Source: Agapanthus africanus (Eukaryota > Streptophyta > Magnoliopsida > Asparagales > Amaryllidaceae). Taken from it: a DNA stretch of 64,000 bases. Numbering within the stretch: position 1 is the first letter of the stretch; each line of letters begins with the position of its first letter. This document shows positions 56,518 through 64,000 of this stretch, piece by piece. Where the stretch lies: contig JASDDO010000016.1 of NCBI GenBank assembly GCA_030015575.1, positions 112,053,241 to 112,117,240 on the forward strand, written 5' to 3'. A model generated the notes under the pieces. It was not told where the DNA came from, did not search any database, and saw nothing but the letters and a program-made list of their open reading frames with translations. The translations under genes and the position numbers were made by a program.

Positions 56518-58719
56518 TGTTAGTTATATGTATGCCCTAGAGGCCATTACTGTACATTGGATGTATATTGTAGTGAATGCTGGGACATATATAGGTAGGA
56601 CTTTCTTGCTCGACATGATAGTACGCTATCTGGTTGCTCTTTATCTTAACATGTATACTTTCTGTCTCTCTGATTACATGTTGATAAAGCCCTTAGGATG
56701 TGTACTCGACTTCCAGGACTATGATGTAGATCATACTAGTGGGTCCTGGGTAGTCCATGAGTACATCCTACAATATTCTTAGTCGTGGGAATATCGAGAC
56801 GGGGCATCGATATTCCAGAGTAGACTAGCGTATATCTTCTCGACCCATGTGATGGGCGATGGATGATCCCATATCCATTGGTGTTTGACATCAGAGATGG
56901 TATGCGGGTGCTCAGTGGAGACTGGGTACACTGAACGGACTCGCCGAGAACTCCCAGATGTTATTATACCTCACGTCAGATGGCAGTTCTCTGGTGACAC
57001 CGGTACAACTTTGTCTGTTGACCCGTGATCGTCATAGAGTCTTGTGTGTCTCCCACTGTGCTTTGATTTCCACCCTACCATGGCTCAACTGAGTCGAGCA
57101 AACAGGTGGTTTTTGGGTACAGTCCCGATTCACATGGAGGCAATGAGCGATAGGAGGGGATTCGTCTCTCCCGGTATTGGGAGTTGATGTTGCGCTATGC
57201 ACGACTGGCCATAACTGGAAATCCCTGGCCAGGGTTGCTGTGATATACTGGTAAGAGTTATCAGTAGTTTCACGATTGTTATGGACCTTACGTCGGCATG
57301 ACTTATCAAGCTATTGGGGTCTGACGTTTACCACCCATAGGCGAGATATGCGATATATCAGACGAACAGACCGGACTGTACGGTAAGTGTTACTGGTTGG
57401 ATTCACAGGAGTGTTAGCGGGCTTGCTCGTCGATCTTCGGATCGCTCAATACCCGGGTGGCCGTTACATTTAGCAGACCGCTTGCGGCTTGTGGGTGTTT
57501 GATATGATCATCACCTGCTGCCGGTGTATTGACGAGTCTTTAGAGTCCTACACAGAGGTTTCCTGGCTCAAGCGAAACGAAATAGGAGCGCATATGAGAT
57601 ATGTTCGGGACCGAGAATAATGCGTGTATGTGATACCGTATTCTATTCTCGCGATGAATGTATTGAATGGTTGTATGCGATATAACCTAGTTATCGAATC
57701 GAAGATTGATTCGATAAGTCGATACATTGGATATTAGTCGGTCATATGCGATATGACCGGATCGTTAAATCAAGTGTTGATTTAATGATTTAATGTATAA
57801 TTATATATTTGATATATTACTTTGCATTAACTAGTATTGGTTCACTTAAGATGGATTTTCTCACTTGATGTGCACATTGTATATATGATATAGTTTTGTG
57901 CACTAGTTTGTATCATGTTTGATGATGCATGCAAACTTGGGTGTGTGTATACTATACACCATGTTTAGATAAATGGTTAAGGTTTTATTTACTTTATTTA
58001 TTTTGGTTAAAAGAAAAAGGAAACTAAATGGTTGCTTTTGTTTTATACAAGAAGCTTCTTGTTGCTTCATGCAACTTTGACTAAGTGACCATTTTGTCTC
58101 CATCTCTTAACCTAACCATTTAACTAAACCCTAGTCAATTCTCTACACTCAACAATGGTTGCATTATGATAAGAATGAAAGAGATTTTCTTTTTAAGATA
58201 ATTCTTTTTATTCTTTCATCTTCTTCATCTTCATCAAGCTTCATGGAAGCTTGCTAGCTTCAATGGTGAAATGAGAAAAAGAGTGAGAAATCCAATTCTA
58301 AAGTGAACCCACTTCCTATTTCTTCATCCTCTACCACTTGCCATGTAGTATAGGGTGTTTTCTTCACAAGTTTCATGACTTGGTGAAGTTGGAGCTTGAT
58401 CTTGAGTTGCCTCGACGTAGATTATCTTCAGCATCGAAGTCGACGACCTAGCCCGATCTTTTCTTCGATGAAACCACCGCAAGAGTCTAGGATTCCGATG
58501 GGTACAGCGGAGGGACGTCAACACGGAGCTATGGAGGTGGAGGACCGGATCTACAAAGGTTGTATTTTCCGTTTACTATTAGTTAAGTTGTTAACATATA
58601 TTGTTTCACCTATACCTCTAGTTACGATCTTGCTTAGGGTCACTCGGCACATAGAAAATTTTGAATTGGCCATGTTTGATCACTTGTAGAACCTCATGGG
58701 TGTTCCTATGAACCCTACA
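56518..58719 (+). repeat. COP6 3' LTR
   Basis: 2202 bp, intact, ends CCTACA. Contains hairpins at 57691-57717, 57739-57759 (CGGTCATAT-GCG-ATATGACCG) and 57765-57785, and an HSE-like GAAgcTTC at 58051-58058. Confidence 0.95.
57691..57785 (+). other. Three adjacent hairpins in COP6 3' LTR
   Basis: TTATCGAATC/GATTCGATAA (57691-57717), CGGTCATAT/ATATGACCG (57739-57759) and TTAAATCAA/TTGATTTAA (57765-57785), all with perfect stems of 9-10 bp. The same set lies in the 5' LTR near 47557-47653. Confidence 0.65.
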
Positions 58720-58724
58720 TTGGG

Positions 58725-58910
58725 AACCGCATCATATCTTTAAAAACTTGATTAATTTAAAAGAGAGGTTTTCTCTTGATATGCTCATATTACTGTTCTA
58801 TGTTGCATACATCGTATTTCATGGATTTACGCATTGAGATACTGATTTCATATGATTTATGGATTTGAGAACCGTGGTTATATTTCAAAGAAAGTTTGCA
58901 TTTTTCACGA
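58725..58910 (+). repeat. GYP2, right part
   Basis: Sequence continuing after the right target duplication TTGGG. AT-rich, with no motif. Assigned to GYP2 by the duplication only. Confidence 0.5.
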
Positions 58911-59899
58911 CCCGAAATTGGCACGTGACGACACTTAAACCACGTAACGTTTACAGGCGTAACGCAATTTAAGTAAGCCGCAAACCCAGAAATCTAAACC
59001 ATCAAAAGTAGTAAGTGATAGGAACATTGTTTAAAATCTTTTGGGAATCTCAAGTAAAAATCCTTTAAAGTCTAAATTTACTTTCTTAAAAATTTGGGCA
59101 GCGCCTCCTTTGTAAAAACTAGCCCCAAAAACGGGTACAATATAAAATATAAGTAAAACATCAACAACGGGAGAAAATCCACGCCCAAAGGCGGAAAACA
59201 ACCACCACAACAGATATACGACGCCGTAGCGAAGAAAATGGACGATGTAAATAAAAACAGCATAAAAGACATCCAAAGTCACAAAATAATATACAACATC
59301 GATCCTCACAACTCGTCTCTAAGTCAAATACATGAAGATGATAGATGGAGAGTACTAGATACAACGAATATACAAATGAGCATTATCGGATAACCGCAAA
59401 ACCCACCTATAGGAAAACTGCACACAGTCAGTCGTAGCGGTATCCGCTGCAAAAGATGATATGATGTGATGAAGAAGCATTGCCGCGACTACTTTGAGGG
59501 ACACCTGCAAACACTGTGGCACAACGGGGGTGAGTGGCCAACTCATGAATAGTAAATAACATGTGCAGGTAATCGCAGGTATGCACATACTGCGGTAATC
59601 TATCACATGCATGCTGATAGCAATAAATAGCACCATGTATATGCAACAGTCATGAAAGGTACTCTATCAGGCACTACTAAAACATGAAGCAATGCATATC
59701 AAATAAATGCTGAGTATGGGATAAAACATATCGTCAACACGGAATCCTCATCGTGGAGAAGCTAGTGTCCATCAATGACACTCCAAATCCCAATACCATA
59801 GACACTGCATTCTCAGGCCGGCCCCCATATCCTGTAAGTCTCATGGAACCTGAGTGTCCAACATCGACACCCGAAAACATCATGAAAACTATACCTCTG

Positions 59900-59940
<41 letters not shown>

Positions 59941-59950
59941 CCCTCAATGA
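58911..59950 (-). repeat. GYP3, gypsy-type LTR 3' end (fragment)
   Basis: On the minus strand it ends ...ACGTGCCAATTTCGGGTCGTGA, the GGGTCGTGACA-type end of many plant gypsy LTRs. The start would lie to the right, cut by COP8. It holds short open frames without motif and a (TA)n(TG)n microsatellite (59900-59940). It may be a separate element nested in GYP2 or a part of it. Confidence 0.4.
59900..59940. repeat. (TA)n(TG)n microsatellite
   Basis: About 12 TA units followed by 8 TG units, ten bases before the COP8 LTR. Confidence 0.95.
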
Positions 59951-62161
59951 TGTAGGGTTACTAGGCACTCTAATGAAGCTCTACAAGGCATCGACCATGC
60001 CGGATTAAAATTTTTAGGTGCCGAACAACCCTAAGCAAGATCGTATACTAGAGTTTAGGGGAAAAAGATAGCAAGTAAATCACATTTACACTAAAGGAAA
60101 GGGACTACAACCTTTGTAGATCCGGTCCTCCACTTCCAAAGCTCTGTGACGACGTCCTTTCGCTGCGATCATCCAACTTCCGGACTCTCGAACGGCTCCT
60201 TGAGAAATTGCAACGAGATCGCTTGAAGTCTTAGAGGCCGAAGATGATCTACGTCGAGGGAATACGAACTCAAGCTTCTAGTTCACTAACCAATGAATTA
60301 GTGAAGCAAACACCCTAAACTAAAGTGCTAGTCTAGTAGAGGATGGTGAGATAGGAAGTGGGTTCTCTTTAGATTTTGATTTCTCACTCTTAATCTTCAC
60401 TTGAAAATTTCTAGCAAACTTTTTCCTTTTCTTCAAGAAGATGAAGAAGAAGAAAAAGAATAAGAGTGAATAATATTAAAATGAATTATCAAGTGAAGTC
60501 TATCATAATGCAACCATGGGTGAGTAAACCTTTGTAGAGACTAAACCCTAGTTTAAGTTAATGGGTTAGGTTAAGGAAATTCTCAAGCAAAACAAAATGG
60601 TTAGATTTTGTCAAAGATGCTTAAAAGCTTCATGAAGCTTCAAGCCCAAACAAAGAAAGCCACCATTTTGAATACTTAATAAATAAAAAACTAATCCATT
60701 AACTTAAACATGGTGTAAGTCATACACACATCCAAGTTTTCATGTATCATCAAACATGATAAAAACTTGTGCACAAAAATATATCACATATACAACTTGT
60801 GCACAACAAGTGAGAAAATCAATCTTAAGTGAACCAATACTAGTTAATGTAAAGTAATATATCAAATATATAATTATACATTAAATCATTAAATCAACAC
60901 TTGATTTAACGATCCGGTCATATCGCATACAACCGACCAATATCAAATGTATCGACTTATTGAATCAACCCTTGAATCGATAACTAGGTTATATCGCATA
61001 CAACCGATCGATACAATCATCGCGAGAATAGAATACGTATCATATACACGCATTATTCTCGGTCCCGCACATATCACATATGCGCCCCTATCTCGTTTTG
61101 CCTGAGCCAGTACAACCTCTATGTAGGACCCTAAAGACTCATCAATACGCCGGCAGTAGGTGATGATCATATCAAGCACCCACAAGCCGTCAGCGGTACT
61201 AGTTGGATGTAACGGCTATCCGGGTATTGAGCGATCAGAAGATCAGCAAGCAAACCCGCTCCAACTCCTACAAAAAGCCTGACAGTGACACTACCGTACA
61301 GTCCGGTCTCCTCGTTTGATATGTCGCATACCAGTTCTAGGGGTGGTAAACGTCAGACCCTAATAACCGATAAGTAATGCTGATATGAGGCTCATAACGG
61401 GTCGAGAATCTACTGGTAACACTTACCAGTAAATCTCTAAACCAGCCCTGGCCAGGGACTTCCCTGTTATGGCCAATCGAGCATAGCGCAACATCCACCC
61501 CCAATACCGGGAGAGACGAAACCCCTCCTATCGCTCATTGCCTCCATGTGACTCGGGACTGTACCCAAAAACCACCGATTTGCATGCCCTCTTGGACGTG
61601 GTAAGGTGGAAATCAAAGCACAGTGGGAATCACACAAGACTCTATGACGATCTCGGGTCTACAGACTAACCTGTACCAGTGTCACCAGAGAACTGCCATC
61701 TGACGTAAGGTATAATACCATCTGGGAGTTCTCGGCGAGTCCGTCCAGTGTACCCAGTCTCCACTGAGCACCCGTATATCATCTCTGATGTCAAACACCA
61801 ATGGATATGGGATCATCCATCGCCCATCTGTATGGGTCGAGAAGGCATACGCTAGTCTACTCTGGTATATCGATGCCCCACCTCGATACACCCATGACTA
61901 GAGACCTTGAAGGATGTACTTATGGACTACCATGTCCCCACTAATATGATCCGCATCATAGTCCAGGTAGTCAAGTACACATCCTAAGGGCTTTACCAAC
62001 ATGTAACAGAGAGACAATCAGTATACACGTTAAGGTAAAGAGTAACCAGATAGCATACTATCATGTTGAGCAAGAAAGTCCTCCCTATATATGTCCAAGC
62101 ATCCACCACAATACACATCATATGTATAGTAATGGCCTCTAGGGCATACATATAACTAACA
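59951..62161 (-). repeat. COP8 3' LTR
   Basis: 2211 bp. Plus strand starts TGTAGGGTTAC and ends ACTAACA. Holds an HSE-like array at 60624-60641 and hairpins at 60889-60909 and 60957-60983. Confidence 0.93.
60624..60641. promoter_or_regulatory. Heat-shock-element-like array in COP8 LTR
   Basis: AAAgcTTCatGAAgcTTC on the plus strand: three perfect alternating units and one near-unit, with 2-base spacing throughout. Confidence 0.6.
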
Positions 62162-64000
62162 ATCTCCCACTTGCACTAGGGCCATCTGATAACAGTGGTT
62201 GTAGTATCTCATACTCAACCATCCCATAACTAGTCTCTCTCTGGGAAAAGGCCTTTGTGAGTGGATCTGCCGTGTTGTCCTCTGAGTCTACTCTCCTAAC
62301 CTCGATCCCCTGGAGATCAACCATCTCCATGATCAGGTGACACTTGCCTTAGAATATGTCTGGATCACTGATGGGACGGGCGTTCCTCGGCATAAGCCAC
62401 AACTCCATTGTCACACAATGGAAGGAACAATGTTCATCTCATGAACTAATATACATCCAGACTGCCTCTTTGGTAGCATCTTAAGTAGCGATGTATCCAG
62501 CCTTTATCGTCTAGTTTGCCACGGTATCTAGCTTGGAACTCTTCCAACATACCGTCCCTTTACTGAGGGTAAAGACAATGCCTGTGACTGACATTCAGTC
62601 GTCCTTATCACGCTGGAACCCTTCCAGTGATTGTCCCCAGGATCGATTGATACCATCTCACTGCAACTAGTGAGAATCCTAACATCCAATTAGATCTATC
62701 TCATAGATCCAAAACCAAGGATTTAGTAGGTATCACTTTGATCCTATATGGAGAATCCTTGTGATAAGCGGAGATTGATCGAGCGTAGCATAGGAAACTC
62801 CTTCCCTATCAAGAGTATGTCATCCACGTACTCTACGAGGATCACCACCATACTCCCTACTACCTTTTTGTATATACAAGGTTCATCTACCATTTTGATG
62901 AAGTCAAACTCTTTAACTAACACATCAAAATAGATGTTCCAACTTCGTGATGCCTGCTTTATCAAATAAAACATCTTGCACACGTTTCTGCTGCTCCCAC
63001 TGTCTACGAAGCCCTCTGACTGTATACTTATAGACTCTCTCTTCTAAATCTTTATTTAGAAAAGCAGTCATGACACCCAACCGCCAGATATCGTAGTCAT
63101 GGTATGTAGCCGTGGCAAGTAGGATCTGGATGGACTTAAGAATATGTACTTAGAAAAGGTTTCATCACAATCCATACCTGGTCAATGATGCAAACCTTTA
63201 ACAAGTCTAGCTTTGAAAGTCTCAACTTTTCCATGTACACCAAGTAATCTTCTCAAGATATACTTGCTCCTGATGGGGATTTAACCCTTCAGATAAAGCA
63301 ACCAAGGTCCATACTTTGTTGGTGTAAAAGGATTCCAACTCAGATCGATAAACGTCCAGCCATTCTTACAGAGTCCCACTCCTGATGGCCAGGTCGAAAC
63401 TAGTTAGGTCATCATCCCATGATGCAATCCTCGCTCCCACTGTCATAGTGAAATCGGAGTATCTCTCAGGTGGGTGAGGAAACCTACTAGATCGGCGGAG
63501 AGGCTGAGGTTCGTTGGTTGCTATTGAATCCTTTAGTTCTACCAAATCATCAGATGCAGTTTGTATAGCTGGAACTATTTCCTGTTCTACCTCATGAGCA
63601 ATAATTTCTTCACAAGAAATTCCCTTTCACAAAGGTGGCATGCTGAGAAACAAAACATTTTTGTTCCTCGGTTAGGTAGAAGATATTCCCTTGCGTATGC
63701 TTGGGATATCCAACAAACTTCCACAGTTCTGAATTTGCCTCGAGCTTGTCCGGATTTTGCTTTTCAGATATAGGTCGGACAACCCCAAATCTTAACAAAC
63801 TTAAGATATGGGCTCTTCCCTTTCCATATCACATCTGAAGTGGTAGGCAACTGATTTGATCGGAACCCTATTCAATAGGTATGTAACTTCATAAGTGCAT
63901 AACTCCCTAAAGGAAATAGGAAACTCAGTAGTACTCATCATAGAGCACACCATATCTAATAGGGTGTGATTGCTCCACCCCGATACACCGAGGTGGTGTG
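62162..64000 (-). pseudogene. COP8 pol remnant: RNase H, RT, integrase end
   Basis: Right to left: integrase C-terminal part (63610-63798, with NPDKLEANSELWKFVGYP), RT (62744-62983, with IKQASRSWNIYFDVLVKEFDF and VEYVDDILLIGKEFP), and RNase H (about 62200-62640). The RT-to-RNase H junction is deleted as in COP1 and COP6. The polypurine tract GCAAGTGGGAGAT borders the LTR at 62162-62174. Confidence 0.88.

Larger units (their letters stand above)
46386..58719 (+). mobile_element. COP6, complete copia element with solo LTR inside its 5' LTR
   Basis: Target duplication TTGGG at 46381-46385 and 58720-58724. LTRs 46386-50635 (interrupted by COP7) and 56518-58719. PBS at 50637-50649, a 3.1-kb leader, decayed pol and polypurine tract. 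The LTR pair differs at about 27 positions in the first 1.25 kb that I compared by eye, roughly 2%. The pol is much more damaged than that, and its main deletions are shared with COP1 and COP8. Confidence 0.95.
59951..64000 (-). mobile_element. COP8, copia element, 3' part
   Basis: Minus strand, 3' LTR 59951-62161 and internal sequence up to the window end. Its pol junctions match COP1 and COP6. Left flank AATGA (59946-59950) is the expected target duplication; the mate lies outside. Confidence 0.93.

Overview
This window is intergenic DNA from a plant nuclear genome, almost certainly an angiosperm with a large, retrotransposon-rich genome. The evidence is plant-type Ty1/copia and Ty3/gypsy chromovirus elements, initiator-tRNA-Met primer binding sites (TGGTATCAGAGCC), one LINE relic, no tRNA, rRNA or CRISPR, and no host gene that I can support. 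At least eleven element copies are visible. I number them from left to right.

Layout. COP1 is a copia element on the minus strand, from the left edge to 10036; its 3' LTR is cut by the window edge. A transposon-poor spacer (10037-12014) leads to a LINE relic (12015-12600), which is interrupted by the minus-strand copia COP2 (about 12599 to 33331, then beyond the next insertion). COP3, a plus-strand copia of 13378-31448, sits inside the COP2 LTR. The chromovirus GYP1 (13758-24551) sits inside the COP3 5' LTR and is fused at its right end to the COP3 leader. COP2 is interrupted at 33332 by the LTR of COP4. COP4 is itself interrupted by COP5 (33754-43895, minus strand, complete, TSD AGATG) and then by a gypsy-type LTR, GYP2, from 44571. 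GYP2 is interrupted by COP6 (46386-58719, plus strand, complete, TSD TTGGG). The COP6 5' LTR carries a solo LTR, COP7 (48180-50222, TSD CCCAC). The right end holds another gypsy LTR fragment (GYP3, about 58911-59950) and COP8 (59951 to the window end, minus strand).

How the parts work together. The copia elements have LTRs of about 2.2 kb, a leader of about 3 kb between primer binding site and pol, and a pol with protease, integrase, reverse transcriptase and RNase H in copia order. None has a recognisable gag between leader and protease. COP3 has the best pol: one reading frame of 3.3 kb with six in-frame stops and no frameshift. COP1, COP6 and COP8 share the same internal deletion in pol, yet the two LTRs of COP6 are about 98% alike, so this subfamily has apparently been copied in trans from an already defective template. 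GYP1 likewise lacks the gag C-terminus, protease and the RT catalytic core, but its two LTRs are nearly identical.

Most notable signals. The copia leader carries RNA-like structure conserved between diverged copies: a long GC-rich hairpin near the primer binding site; a tandemly duplicated module of about 110 bases whose stem changes by compensatory substitutions; three copies of a short TTGAC/GTCAA motif; a GAAA-tetraloop hairpin; and a pyrimidine tract plus AG directly before pol. The LTRs carry heat-shock-element-like GAAnnTTCnnGAA arrays and a conserved set of hairpins. Together these suggest a gag-less, leader-driven copia lineage that depends on helper proteins.
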